A stretch of DNA of 64,000 bases, from positions 3,302,001-3,366,000 of the forward strand of contig NZ_CP046902.1 in NCBI RefSeq assembly GCF_009789555.1. Reading direction: 5' to 3'. Positions within the stretch are counted from its first letter, which is position 1, and every line of letters begins with the position of its first letter. This DNA is from Stutzerimonas stutzeri. GTDB taxonomy: Bacteria; Pseudomonadota; Gammaproteobacteria; Pseudomonadales; Pseudomonadaceae. Made by a program: the position numbers and the translations under genes. Of the stretch, positions 16,042 to 24,869 are shown piece after piece. Below the pieces are notes generated by a model. It did not search any database, had not been told where the DNA came from, and saw only the letters and a list, made by a program, of their open reading frames with translations.

Positions 16042-16877
16042 GCGACGCCAAGATACGCATTCGGCACGTGGGCAAGACCTTCGTCAGCGACACCCGCGAG
16101 GTCGAAGCGCTGCAATCGGTCAGTCTGGATATTCAGCCCAACGAGTTCATCACCTTCGTCGGTGCCTCGGGCTGCGGCAAGTCCACGCTGCTGCGCATCA
16201 TCGCCGGTCTGGAAACGCTCAGCCGTGGGGAAATCCTGCTCGACGGCCACGCCATCGATGGCCCCGGCGTCGACCGCGCCATGGTCTTCCAGCACTACAG
16301 CCTCTACCCCTGGCTGACGGTGATGAAAAACATCAAGTTCTGCCGGCAGCTCAAGGTCATTTCCGATACCGTGCGGGGCGATGGCGATATCGAAACCGCC
16401 AGCGGCCGGGCCGACGCGCTGCTCAGTCTGATGGGGCTGGGTCCCTTCGCCGATGCCTATCCCAGCCAGCTCTCCGGTGGCATGCAACAGCGTGTCGCCA
16501 TCGCCCGCGCGCTGATGCCCAAACCCGCGACGCTGCTGATGGATGAGCCCTTCGGGGCGCTCGACGCTCAGACCCGCGAGGTCATGCACGACCTGATCCG
16601 CCATGTGCACGCGCTGGAGAAGACCACGATCCTGTTCGTCACCCATGATGTCGAAGAGGCCATCTACCTGGGCGGTCGCGTGGTGCTGATGGCTCCACGG
16701 CCCGGACGCATCGACTCGATCTATGACGTACCGTTGCCCGCGCGGCGCGACCAGGAGATGAAGCTGTCGCCTGAGTTCACCGCGTTGAAGCGCGAGATTC
16801 TCGCGCGGATTCGTGAAACCTCCGGGATGCAGACCGACCTCGATCAGTTGGCCAAGCTCACCGCAATCGCCGGCTGA
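16038..16877 (+). CDS. ABC transporter ATP-binding protein, NitT/TauT (SsuB/TauB) type
   Basis: This 279-residue ATPase shows Walker A GASGCGKST, Q-loop FQHYSLYPW, signature LSGGMQQR, Walker B LLMDEPFGALD and H-loop VTHD. It energises the permease encoded immediately upstream (ATGA overlap) and is the last gene of the riboswitch-controlled run. It is similar in layout to the ATPase at the left edge but carries an insertion around QLKVISDTVRGDGDIETA. An in-frame earlier start lies inside the permease gene and was rejected. Confidence 0.93.
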   Translation: MSDAKIRIRHVGKTFVSDTREVEALQSVSLDIQPNEFITFVGASGCGKSTLLRIIAGLETLSRGEILLDGHAIDGPGVDRAMVFQHYSLYPWLTVMKNIKFCRQLKVISDTVRGDGDIETASGRADALLSLMGLGPFADAYPSQLSGGMQQRVAIARALMPKPATLLMDEPFGALDAQTREVMHDLIRHVHALEKTTILFVTHDVEEAIYLGGRVVLMAPRPGRIDSIYDVPLPARRDQEMKLSPEFTALKREILARIRETSGMQTDLDQLAKLTAIAG

Positions 16878-16910
16878 AGGCTGCATCGTACGACGGCGGT
16901 AACGGGTCAG

Positions 16911-16929
16911 GCGCGGCCCGGTACCGCGC
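16911..16929. terminator. Weak hairpin between convergent genes
   Basis: GCGCGG-CCCGGTA-CCGCGC lies between the ABC ATPase stop and the stop of the convergent ammonium-transporter fusion. It lacks a T tract on either strand. It is the only candidate terminator for the operon in this 77-base gap. Confidence 0.25.
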
Positions 16930-16954
16930 GGTGAAGCCGGCCCCCGCACACGGG

Positions 16955-19900
16955 TCAGCGCGGCATCATCCGAACCCCGAACAGGTCGGACAGCGGCCCC
17001 GGCCGGCCCAGATGGTATCCCTGCACATAATCGACGCCGATGCTTTGCAGGCATTCGAGAATCGCCTCCGATTCAACGAACTCGGCAACCGTCTGTAACC
17101 CCATCTCATGGCCAATGCTGTTGATCGACGCCACCATCGCGCGCGCGATCGGGTCGTGGGCGATGTCGCGAACGAAACTGCCGTCGATCTTCAGGTAATC
17201 CACCGGAAGTGTCTTGAGGTAACCGAAGGATGACAGTCCTGAGCCAAAATCATCCAAAGCGAAACTGCAACCCACCGCCTTGAGACGCTCCATGAACGTC
17301 ATGGCGCGGCTGAGATTGGCAATCGCGGCGGTTTCGGTAATTTCGAAACACAGGCAATCGGGCGGAATCTGGTGGCGCTCGATCGTGGTCAACACAAATT
17401 CGAGGAAGCTCTCTTCACCTAGCGAGGTCGCCGAAAGGTTGATCGAGTAATGCCCCAGAGGCGCATCGGGATGGCGGCGCAGATCGCCGATCCATGCCAG
17501 GAAGTTGCCCACCACCCAGCGATCCACGGCGGGTGCCAGGTCGTAACGTTCTGCCGCCGGCATGAAGGCACCGGGCGGAATGATGGAGCCATCGTCCCCC
17601 TGCATGCGCACCAGCACCTCATAACGTTGCAGGCCATCGGTGCCTGCGGCACGCACGATGGGCTGAACGAACAATCGCAGGTGATCGCGATCCAGCGCGC
17701 GCCGCAGGCGGTGCGTCCATTGCATCTCGCCGCGCCGCTCCATCAGTTGATGGTCGTCGGCCTGATAGATGTGGACACGGTTGCGTCCGCCGTCCTTGGC
17801 GGCATAACAGGCACTGTCGGCGGCACCAAGCAGGGGTCCGAGCGTCTTGGTGTGTTCGTCGATGGCAACCAGCCCGATGCTGGCACCGACGGCGAAGCTC
17901 TTGCCTTCCCAACTGAAGCGAAACTCGTCGACTGCCTGGCGTATCGCTTCGGCGATCCGTACAGCCTGGCCCAGCGGACAATCGACGAACAGAATGCCGA
18001 ACTCATCGCCACCCAGCCGCGCAAGCACGTCGTTGCTGCGTACGCGCGCCTTGAGCAACTGCCCCAGCTGCCGCAGCAGCTCATCGCCGGCGGCGTGACC
18101 GCAGGTATCGTTGACGACCTTGAACTGGTCCAGATCCATGTAGCAGAGGCTGTGCTCGCCGCCGACGGCATCACGCAGAAGCAGCTCGATCCGACGCTCG
18201 AATGCCGAACGATTGATCAAGCCGGTGAGGTTGTCATGGTTGGCCTGGAATGTCAGTTTGCGCGCCAACTGCCGCGTCACCGTGACGTCACGGAAGGTCA
18301 GCACGGAGCCGATGACGACACCGCTCGCATCACGGATAGGCGCCAGTGCGTCCTGTACCGCCAGCTCGCTGCCATCAGGCCGACGCAGGATAGCCGGTGC
18401 ACGCTCGGTGCGTTCCTGACGATCACTTCTGCGCCTGAGAGCGAGGCCAGGGGCGCTGGGCAGCGGCGCCCCGGTGATCTCGTCGAACAGGCGGTACACC
18501 TCGTCTAGCACCAGCCCCTGCGCGGCGGACTGTTGCCAGCCGGTCAGCCTTTGCGCACTCGGATTGAGGTAACGCACGCGCCCCGCCTGGTCGGTCGTGA
18601 TCACGCCATCGCCAATGGAGGCAAGGGTGACCTGGGCGAGCATCTTCTCCGCGAAAAGCTGCTCTTCGACACGACGCCGCTCGGTCACGTCACGCACCAT
18701 GCAGACAAAGCTGTCCTCCGCCGATCCACCCTGGCTTGCAGTCAGCTCGGCGGCAAAGACCTCGCCGCCTCGCCCTCGAAGCATCATCTCGGCCTTGAGC
18801 TCGCCGTCCGTCCCGGGCAGTAGCGAACCGCCGTCGACGACGAGCTGCTGGAACGACCGCCCTACGAGTTGCTCGGCTGGCAGGCCAAACAGCCGCTCGG
18901 CACCCGGATTGCAACTGGTCAATATGCCGTCGCGGCCATAGGTGACGATCCCGTCGCGAATATCCCTGACGATGCTTTGCGTCTTGGCCACGGCCTGCTG
19001 CAACGCGCGAATCACCTTGTTGTATTGCTCGGCGATCTGCCCTACTTCGGTGAACGGCTCGACTTCAACCTCACGCTGAAACTGCCCGTGGCGCTGGTGT
19101 TCGGCCATGGCATCGAGCAGTTCGACCAGTTCGGTCCGCGCACCGTGCTCGCTGACGTTCAGACCGTTGCGTTCCTCATCGGGGCCAACCCGCAGCGGGT
19201 AGTAGCGATTGATCAGGCGCAACAGCAGGTAGGTCAGGCCGAACGCCCAGACCGCACACACCAGGATGCCTTCGAGCTGAACCAGCAACTGGTCGAGACG
19301 GCCAAGCTCGCTGCCCAGCAGCGTCGGCTCACCGAACAAGGCCACCGCCAGCGTGCCCCACAGACCGGCCGCCAGGTGAACCGGCACGGCACCCACCGCG
19401 TCATCGATGGCGCAGCGCACCAACAGGCGATCGGCGAGCCACATGACCAGGCCGCCTCCGGAACCGATCAACAGGGAATCGCCGACCGTCACGGCATGTG
19501 CACTTGCGGTGATGGCGACCAGACCGGCCAGCATGCCGTTCAGCAGCCCGACAGGCTCCGTATAGCCGTAGCGCCACGAGGACAGGAACATCGCCACGGC
19601 AATGCCGGCCATACCGGCCACCACGGTATTGACGATGATCCCAGGCACCCGTGCATCGAAGCTCAGCGTGCTGCCGCCATTGAAGCCGAACCAGCCGAAC
19701 AGCAGCAGCAAGCTGCCGAGCATCGCCAGCGGCAGGTTCGATCCGGGCATGCTCTGGCGAAGCCATCTGCTATCGAAACGCCCGGCACGCGGGCCGATAA
19801 CCATAATCGTCGCCAGCGCGACCCAGCCGCCGACGCCGTGCACCACGGTCGAACCGGCAAAATCGATAAAGCCACGCTGCGCCAGCCAGCCTTGGCCTTC

Positions 19901-20335
19901 ACGCAGCGCACCGCCCCACGCCCAGTGGCCGAACAGCGGATAGATCAGCCCGGCCGACAGCATGGCGACAATCAGGTAAGCGTTGAAACGCATGCGCTCG
20001 GCCGCCGCGCCCGAAACGATGGTTGCGGCAGTGGTGCAGAACATCGCCTGAAACAGAAAGAAGGCCAGCGGCCAGCTGTCGTCAATGGCGAGGTCGAGCA
20101 TGAACAAGCCGGACCCGATCATTCCCCCCTCGCTGGTGCCGAACATCAACCCAAACCCGAACAGCCAGTACAGCAGCAGGGCGATGCACAGGTCGGCCAT
20201 GTTCTTGGTCGCAACGTTTATCGCGTTCTTCGTGCGGGTCAGGCCCGCTTCCAGGCAAAGAAAACCGATCTGCATGTTGAACACCAGACCGGCACATAGC
20301 ACTACCCAGAGAATATCGATGGAGTCTTTTTGCAT
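16955..20335 (-). CDS. Ammonium transporter-PAS-PAS-GGDEF-EAL fusion protein
   Basis: This protein of 1126 residues joins an Amt channel (about 1-395, eleven helices) to two PAS domains (about 460-590 and 595-710), a GGDEF domain and an EAL domain. The Amt part keeps the twin histidines (H166 in TVVHGVGGW, H320 in VPVHLAAGLWG) and the Asp of IDFAG, so transport may be intact. GGDEF is intact at 775-779 (LARLGGDEF). The EAL motif is E906-V-L, with ETE, DDFGSG and DYLKIDGS also present, so phosphodiesterase activity is plausible. It should link ammonium flux to cyclic-di-GMP. I chose the ATG at 20335 because its product begins at the Amt domain and it lies behind a sigma-54 promoter candidate. 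Confidence 0.93.
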   Translation of the reverse strand: MQKDSIDILWVVLCAGLVFNMQIGFLCLEAGLTRTKNAINVATKNMADLCIALLLYWLFGFGLMFGTSEGGMIGSGLFMLDLAIDDSWPLAFFLFQAMFCTTAATIVSGAAAERMRFNAYLIVAMLSAGLIYPLFGHWAWGGALREGQGWLAQRGFIDFAGSTVVHGVGGWVALATIMVIGPRAGRFDSRWLRQSMPGSNLPLAMLGSLLLLFGWFGFNGGSTLSFDARVPGIIVNTVVAGMAGIAVAMFLSSWRYGYTEPVGLLNGMLAGLVAITASAHAVTVGDSLLIGSGGGLVMWLADRLLVRCAIDDAVGAVPVHLAAGLWGTLAVALFGEPTLLGSELGRLDQLLVQLEGILVCAVWAFGLTYLLLRLINRYYPLRVGPDEERNGLNVSEHGARTELVELLDAMAEHQRHGQFQREVEVEPFTEVGQIAEQYNKVIRALQQAVAKTQSIVRDIRDGIVTYGRDGILTSCNPGAERLFGLPAEQLVGRSFQQLVVDGGSLLPGTDGELKAEMMLRGRGGEVFAAELTASQGGSAEDSFVCMVRDVTERRRVEEQLFAEKMLAQVTLASIGDGVITTDQAGRVRYLNPSAQRLTGWQQSAAQGLVLDEVYRLFDEITGAPLPSAPGLALRRRSDRQERTERAPAILRRPDGSELAVQDALAPIRDASGVVIGSVLTFRDVTVTRQLARKLTFQANHDNLTGLINRSAFERRIELLLRDAVGGEHSLCYMDLDQFKVVNDTCGHAAGDELLRQLGQLLKARVRSNDVLARLGGDEFGILFVDCPLGQAVRIAEAIRQAVDEFRFSWEGKSFAVGASIGLVAIDEHTKTLGPLLGAADSACYAAKDGGRNRVHIYQADDHQLMERRGEMQWTHRLRRALDRDHLRLFVQPIVRAAGTDGLQRYEVLVRMQGDDGSIIPPGAFMPAAERYDLAPAVDRWVVGNFLAWIGDLRRHPDAPLGHYSINLSATSLGEESFLEFVLTTIERHQIPPDCLCFEITETAAIANLSRAMTFMERLKAVGCSFALDDFGSGLSSFGYLKTLPVDYLKIDGSFVRDIAHDPIARAMVASINSIGHEMGLQTVAEFVESEAILECLQSIGVDYVQGYHLGRPGPLSDLFGVRMMPR

Positions 20336-20408
20336 ATGCGTCCCGTGCTGGGAGAACTGCCCGCTCGTGCGGTGGAAGCACAGCACAGGGTGCTGGCAGT
20401 TAGCTACT

Positions 20409-20424
20409 AGCCAGAACCATGCCA
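20409..20424 (-). promoter_or_regulatory. Sigma-54 promoter candidate for the Amt-GGDEF-EAL gene
   Basis: On the minus strand TGGCAT-GGTTC-TGGCT has GG-N10-GC spacing and a consensus -24 element. The predicted start near 20397 leaves a leader of about 60 nt to the ATG at 20335. An inverted repeat AGCAC-AGG-GTGCT (20382-20394) lies in that leader. Nitrogen-regulated sigma-54 control would suit an ammonium sensor-transporter. Confidence 0.5.
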
Positions 20425-20511
20425 TGAACCCACATCCGAGGCGTTGAAAACGGTGGCGCCGACAGTTGCCCTGCCGCTCCCGCCCTCCCTGCCCCGAGCG
20501 ATGGCGGTTTG

Positions 20512-21501
20512 TCAGGAACCCAGCAGGTCACGCATGGCGGCGAACACTTGCGCCATGGCCTCCGGGCTTCGGCCCGGGCCGCCGGCACAGTGCCCCCAAT
20601 CGGACGTCAGGACCCGCAGCTCGGCGTTGGGCATCAACGAGACCTCGTGGCGCGCATCCTCGACGGTGAAATACAGATCGCTGCTGCTCGGCATGACGAT
20701 GGCGCGCGCACGCACGCTGGACAAGGCCGCCTCCAGGCTGTCGAAGCCCGCCAGCGTTGCCGGGTCGGCCGCCTGCCAGGTGTCGAGAACGCATAACAGA
20801 TCGTTCGCATCCTGTGCGAGGTGGTCCTCTTCCCAATAGGCGAGCAAGGCGCCGAGGCTGTCGAAGCCCAGCGCTCGCCATTGTTCACTGCGAAAGAAAG
20901 CCGACGAGTAGGCCCAACCGGCGTAGCTACGGCCGAACGCCCGCAGGCCCCGCTCGGGCGGCACTGTATAGTGCCCGCCCCGCCACGCCGAGTCGGCGCA
21001 GAGCGCCGCCTTGACGCCTTCGAGGAAGACATGATTGTGCGGCCAGCAGCGCGCCGTGCAACAGAACGGCAGGATGCGTTGCACCCGCTCCGGAAACAGC
21101 ATGGCCCAGTGCAGCGCCTGCATGCCGCCCATGGACCAGCCCGTGACCAGCCGCAGTCGCCAATCGCCGAACACTCGGTCGAGCAATTGCGCTTGAGCCC
21201 GCACATTGTCCGCCAGGCTGATACGCGGGAACTCCGGGCCGCGCTGCCCTTCGGATGCGTTGCTGGGCGAACTGGACCAGCCGGCACCGAACAGATTGCT
21301 CAGCACGACGCAATACTCGCCGCTACCCAGGGGGCTGCCCGCACCAAGCAGGGGCAGGCTGCCCCAATGCGAGCCACCGTAATAGCTGGGGATCAGCACG
21401 ATATTGTCGTTCTGTGCATTCGGCACGCCCAGTATCTGGTAGCACAGCCTCGCCTGGCGCAACACCTGCCCGCAGTCGAGCGCCAGGTCACCCAACTCCA
21501 T
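20512..21501 (-). CDS. Alpha/beta hydrolase, homoserine O-acetyltransferase (MetX)-like
   Basis: This 329-residue alpha/beta-fold protein of the MetX superfamily has the nucleophile elbow GWSMGGMQ, an acid in PSSSDLYF and a histidine in DWGHCAGG. The N-terminal LDCGQVLRQARLCYQILG is typical. It is not next to other methionine genes, and several MetX-like proteins are hydrolases or acyltransferases of unknown use, so I do not call it metX. It is divergent from the glutamine synthetase gene and might share its control. The start at 21501 lacks a clear ribosome site; an in-frame GTG a few codons upstream is an alternative. Confidence 0.85.
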   Translation of the reverse strand: MELGDLALDCGQVLRQARLCYQILGVPNAQNDNIVLIPSYYGGSHWGSLPLLGAGSPLGSGEYCVVLSNLFGAGWSSSPSNASEGQRGPEFPRISLADNVRAQAQLLDRVFGDWRLRLVTGWSMGGMQALHWAMLFPERVQRILPFCCTARCWPHNHVFLEGVKAALCADSAWRGGHYTVPPERGLRAFGRSYAGWAYSSAFFRSEQWRALGFDSLGALLAYWEEDHLAQDANDLLCVLDTWQAADPATLAGFDSLEAALSSVRARAIVMPSSSDLYFTVEDARHEVSLMPNAELRVLTSDWGHCAGGPGRSPEAMAQVFAAMRDLLGS

Positions 21502-21588
21502 GAAGATTTTTTTCTTTTCTATTTCAAGCACTTGAACGACCTCGCGTGGGTTGAGCCTGAGCGTGGGCGGACCGGTCGGCGCCGCGAC

Positions 21589-21608
21589 TATACACACTGG
21601 CATGTATA
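21589..21608. promoter_or_regulatory. Inverted repeat in the divergent glnT/MetX-like promoter region
   Basis: TATACA-CACTGGCA-TGTATA is a perfect repeat with 6-bp arms, 65 bp before the glutamine synthetase start. Its size fits an operator of a dimeric repressor such as the TetR protein encoded at 24232. A TGGCAT element within it could also be part of a weak sigma-54 site (the -12 reads GG, not GC). Confidence 0.4.
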
Positions 21609-21672
21609 TTGGATGAAGGATTCGTGCCACAGCGCATGACGCTGGCCCGAATTCAGCTAGGGATTTCCCACC

Positions 21673-23037
21673 ATGACGACCTTTCCGCTTTCCCAGATCG
21701 ACGAACTCAAACAAGGCCTGCAGGACAAGGGCGTCAAATACGCCATGGCCAGCTACGTGGACATGCATGGCGTGATCAAAGGCAAGTTCGTGCCGCTGGC
21801 ACACCTCGGCCAGATGCTGCGTGGCTCCGAGCTGTATACCGGCGCCGCGCTCGACGGCGTGCCGCAGCAGATCAGCGATAACGAAGTCGCCGCCATGCCC
21901 GATCCGGCGAGCGCCACCCAATGCAGCTGGAACCGCAGCCTGGCCTGGTTCGCCAGCGACCTGTATCTCGACGGCAAGCCGTTCGATGCCTGCTCGCGGG
22001 GCATTCTCAAGCGCCAGACAGAAGCGGCCGCGCAGATGGGCTACCGCTTCAACCTGGGCATCGAAACCGAATTCTTCCTCTACAAGGACACGCCGGACGG
22101 CGGATTCGCCCCGCTCAGCGACCGCGACACCGCCGCCAAGCCCTGCTACGACCCACGCTTGCTGATGGACAACCTGCCGGTGATCGACGAACTGGTCGAG
22201 GCCATGAACGAGATGGGCTGGGGCGTCTATTCATTCGATCACGAAGACGCCAACGGCCAGTTCGAGACGGACTTCAAATACGCCGACGCGCTGACCATGG
22301 CCGACCGCTTCGTGTTCTTCCGCATGATGGCTAACGAAATCGCCCGCAAGCACGGCGCCTTCGCAACCTTCATGCCCAAACCCTCCGCGCAGCGCACCGG
22401 CAGCGGCGCGCACTACAACATGTCCCTGGCAGACCTGGCGTCGGGCAAGAACCTGTTCGAGGTGGACGGTGAAGACCCGCACGGTTGCGGCGTGACCCCG
22501 CTGGCCTATCACTTCATCGCCGGGGTGCTGAAGCATGCCAAGGCCATCTGCGCGGTGATCGCGCCGACCGTCAACAGCTACAAGCGGCTGATCCGCAAGG
22601 GCGCGATGTCCGGTTCGACCTGGGCGCCCGTGTTCGTCTGCTACGGCAACAACAACCGCACCAACATGCTGCGCATCCCGTCCCAGGGCGCGCGGGTCGA
22701 ATGCCGCGCCGCAGACATCGGCTGCAATCCTTATCTCGGCGCCGCGATGATCCTGGCGGCCGGCCTGGAAGGCATCCGCGACAAGCTCGAGCCGGGCCAG
22801 CCGCACCGCGAAAACATGTACGACTACAGCGAGAAAGATGTCGCTGCGATGGGCATCGAAACCCTGCCGCGCACGCTGTCCGAAGCCATCGACGCGTTCG
22901 AGGCCGACCCGCTTTCGCGCCAGGTCTTCGGCGATGCGATGTATGAAGCATTCGTCGACTACAAGCGCGACGAGTGGAACGCCTACCACACCCATGTTTC
23001 CGACTGGGAAATCCAGCGCTATCTGAAATTCTTCTGA
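21673..23037 (+). CDS. glnT: Type III glutamate-ammonia ligase (GlnT-like glutamine synthetase)
   Basis: This 454-residue cytoplasmic enzyme of the glutamine synthetase superfamily has a short beta-grasp domain (YAMASYVDMHGVIKGKFVP) and a catalytic domain with LGIETEFFLY, GQFETDFKYADALTMADR, SGAHYNMSL and ATP/glutamate-site RVECRAADIGCNPYLG. It matches the GlnT/type III group rather than GlnA (about 468 residues with an adenylylation site). Relatives include gamma-glutamylmethylamide synthetases, so the amine could be ammonia or methylamine. It is followed after 22 nt by an uca-type ABC binding protein, which ties it to nitrogen scavenging. Confidence 0.9.
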   Translation: MTTFPLSQIDELKQGLQDKGVKYAMASYVDMHGVIKGKFVPLAHLGQMLRGSELYTGAALDGVPQQISDNEVAAMPDPASATQCSWNRSLAWFASDLYLDGKPFDACSRGILKRQTEAAAQMGYRFNLGIETEFFLYKDTPDGGFAPLSDRDTAAKPCYDPRLLMDNLPVIDELVEAMNEMGWGVYSFDHEDANGQFETDFKYADALTMADRFVFFRMMANEIARKHGAFATFMPKPSAQRTGSGAHYNMSLADLASGKNLFEVDGEDPHGCGVTPLAYHFIAGVLKHAKAICAVIAPTVNSYKRLIRKGAMSGSTWAPVFVCYGNNNRTNMLRIPSQGARVECRAADIGCNPYLGAAMILAAGLEGIRDKLEPGQPHRENMYDYSEKDVAAMGIETLPRTLSEAIDAFEADPLSRQVFGDAMYEAFVDYKRDEWNAYHTHVSDWEIQRYLKFF

Positions 23038-23059
23038 CTCGATGAAAAGGAGATTCACC

Positions 23060-24133
23060 ATGCACGCCAACACCTTCAAGCGCCTGCTCTGTGCCGGTGC
23101 GGTCGTCTTCGCCGGTCTGTCGCCCTTTGCCGCCCAGGCTGAAGAAAAGAAAAGCTTCGATATCGCCTGGACCATCTACGCCGGCTGGATGCCGTGGAAG
23201 TACGCCGACGAGTCCGGAATCATGAAGAAGTGGGCGGACAAGTACGGGATCGAAGTGAAGATCACCCAGATCAACGACTACGTCGAATCCATCAACCAGT
23301 ACACCGCCGGGCAGTTCGATGGTGTGGTCGCCACCAGCATGGATGCGCTCTCGATTCCAGCGGCAGGCGGCGTGGACACCACCGCGCTGATCGTCGGCGA
23401 CTACTCCAACGGCAACGACGGGCTGGTGATGAAGGACAGCGCCGACTTGAAGAGCCTCAAGGACCAGCAGATCCATCTGGTCGAGCTGTCGGTCTCCCAC
23501 TATCTGCTGGCGCAGGCGCTGGAGAGCGTCGGCATGAGCGAGCGCGATGTGCAGGTGGTCAACACCTCCGACGCCGATCTGGTGGCCGCTTTCGGCACCG
23601 AGGACGTGCGCAACGTGGTCACCTGGAATCCGCTGCTCGATCAGGTCGCGGCCACGCCCGGCGCGCACGAGGCCTTCGATTCCAGCCAGATTCCCGGGCA
23701 CATCAAGGACCTGACCATCGTCAACAGCGAAACCCTGGCCGACAACCCCGACTTCGGTAAAGCCGTGGTGGGTGCCTGGTATGAAGTGATGGCCATTCTG
23801 GAAAGCGACACCGAGGAAGGCGCCAAAGCGCGTGCTGCGCTGGGTCAGGCGTCCGGGACGGATCAGGCCGGTTACGAAAGCCAGCTCAAGGGCATGAAGA
23901 TGTTCTGGAAACCGGCCGACTCACTGGGCTTCATCCAGAGCGACGAGGCCTACCAGGCGATGGACAGCGTTCGCCAGTTCTCCTTCGATCACGGCCTGCT
24001 GGGTGATGGCGCCGATTCGGTGGACTTCGTCGGCATCGCCATGCCGGGCGACAAGTTGCTCGGCTCCGATGCCAACGTCAAACTGCGCTTCGATACCTCC
24101 TACATGCAGATGGCCGCTGACGGAAAGCTGTAG
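23060..24133 (+). CDS. ABC transporter substrate-binding protein of the urea-carboxylase-associated type
   Basis: This 357-residue periplasmic protein has a signal peptide of about 24 residues (ending AAQA/EE) and the sequence style of binding proteins found in carboxylase regions (DIAWTIYAGWMPWKYADESGIMKKWADKYGI, split here by memory of the family as TIGR03427-like). It has an AAGAGG-like site AAGGAG before the ATG at 23060, favouring it over 23042. It is co-transcribed with glnT but has no permease or ATPase beside it. It may serve the importer whose ATPase is at the left edge of the window, or work as an alternative receptor. Confidence 0.87.
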   Translation: MHANTFKRLLCAGAVVFAGLSPFAAQAEEKKSFDIAWTIYAGWMPWKYADESGIMKKWADKYGIEVKITQINDYVESINQYTAGQFDGVVATSMDALSIPAAGGVDTTALIVGDYSNGNDGLVMKDSADLKSLKDQQIHLVELSVSHYLLAQALESVGMSERDVQVVNTSDADLVAAFGTEDVRNVVTWNPLLDQVAATPGAHEAFDSSQIPGHIKDLTIVNSETLADNPDFGKAVVGAWYEVMAILESDTEEGAKARAALGQASGTDQAGYESQLKGMKMFWKPADSLGFIQSDEAYQAMDSVRQFSFDHGLLGDGADSVDFVGIAMPGDKLLGSDANVKLRFDTSYMQMAADGKL

Positions 24134-24231
24134 CCAGGCCGTTAGCGGGATGCAGGACCGTTCAGGACCTGCTCTCGCTACCAGCTTCAAGCCATTCTCC
24201 CCGCCTTTCTTCACCTCAGATCCGAACCACC

Positions 24232-24840
24232 ATGCGCCGTACCAAAGAAGACGCCGAGCAGACACGCCTGAAAGTCATCGCCGCCGCGCTGGAGCTGTTC
24301 AGCCGCAATGGCTATTCCAACACCACGCTCGCGATGATCGCCGATGAGGCGGGCTTCAGCCGTGGCCCGATCTACTGGCATTTCAAGAACAAGGACGAGC
24401 TGTACCAGGCGGTCCTCGGGTATTCCCAAGGCCCCCTCGAGCAGTTGATCGAGCAGAGCCGGAGCCTGGCGCATCAGCCGCTGGCAGCCATCGAGCATTT
24501 CGTCAGCGAATGGTTTCGCCTGCTGCTGGACGATCAGTGGCACCGGCAATCCTTCGAAATCCTGCTGAACAAGACCGAGCTTACCGAACGGATGACCGAG
24601 ACGCTCGAACGCGAACGCAGGCTGACGCGCAACATCGTGCAGTTGCTGCAAGGCCTGATCGAAGGGGTCGGTTCGAGCAGCGGACCGGCCCGTCCCGACC
24701 CGCACGCCCACGCGCTGTTTCTTTACTCGGGCCTGATGGGCATCACCCACAGCTGGCTGTTCTCCCCCCGGTTGTTCAACCTGGAAACACAGCAGCGATT
24801 CTTCATCACGCAACTGCTGGCCCCGTTTCAGCCAGGCTGA
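24232..24840 (+). CDS. TetR/AcrR-family transcriptional regulator
   Basis: This 202-residue repressor has an N-terminal helix-turn-helix (TLAMIADEAGFSRGPIYWHFKNKDELYQAVL, residues about 30-60) and a C-terminal ligand domain of the AcrR/TtgR type. The start coincides with ACCATGCGCCGTACC after the glnT-binding protein pair; the 98-nt gap includes a weak hairpin (GCAGG and CCTGC arms near 24152-24173). Its target may be the inverted repeat before glnT or its own promoter. The ligand is unknown. Confidence 0.9.
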   Translation: MRRTKEDAEQTRLKVIAAALELFSRNGYSNTTLAMIADEAGFSRGPIYWHFKNKDELYQAVLGYSQGPLEQLIEQSRSLAHQPLAAIEHFVSEWFRLLLDDQWHRQSFEILLNKTELTERMTETLERERRLTRNIVQLLQGLIEGVGSSSGPARPDPHAHALFLYSGLMGITHSWLFSPRLFNLETQQRFFITQLLAPFQPG

Positions 24841-24869
24841 AAGGCTGGCGCACTGTCTCGCCTGATCGT

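Noticed and set aside
21598..21613. TGGCAT-GTATA-TTGGA as sigma-54 promoter of glnT.
   Set aside because: The invariant GC of the -12 element is GG; kept only as a remark under the inverted repeat.
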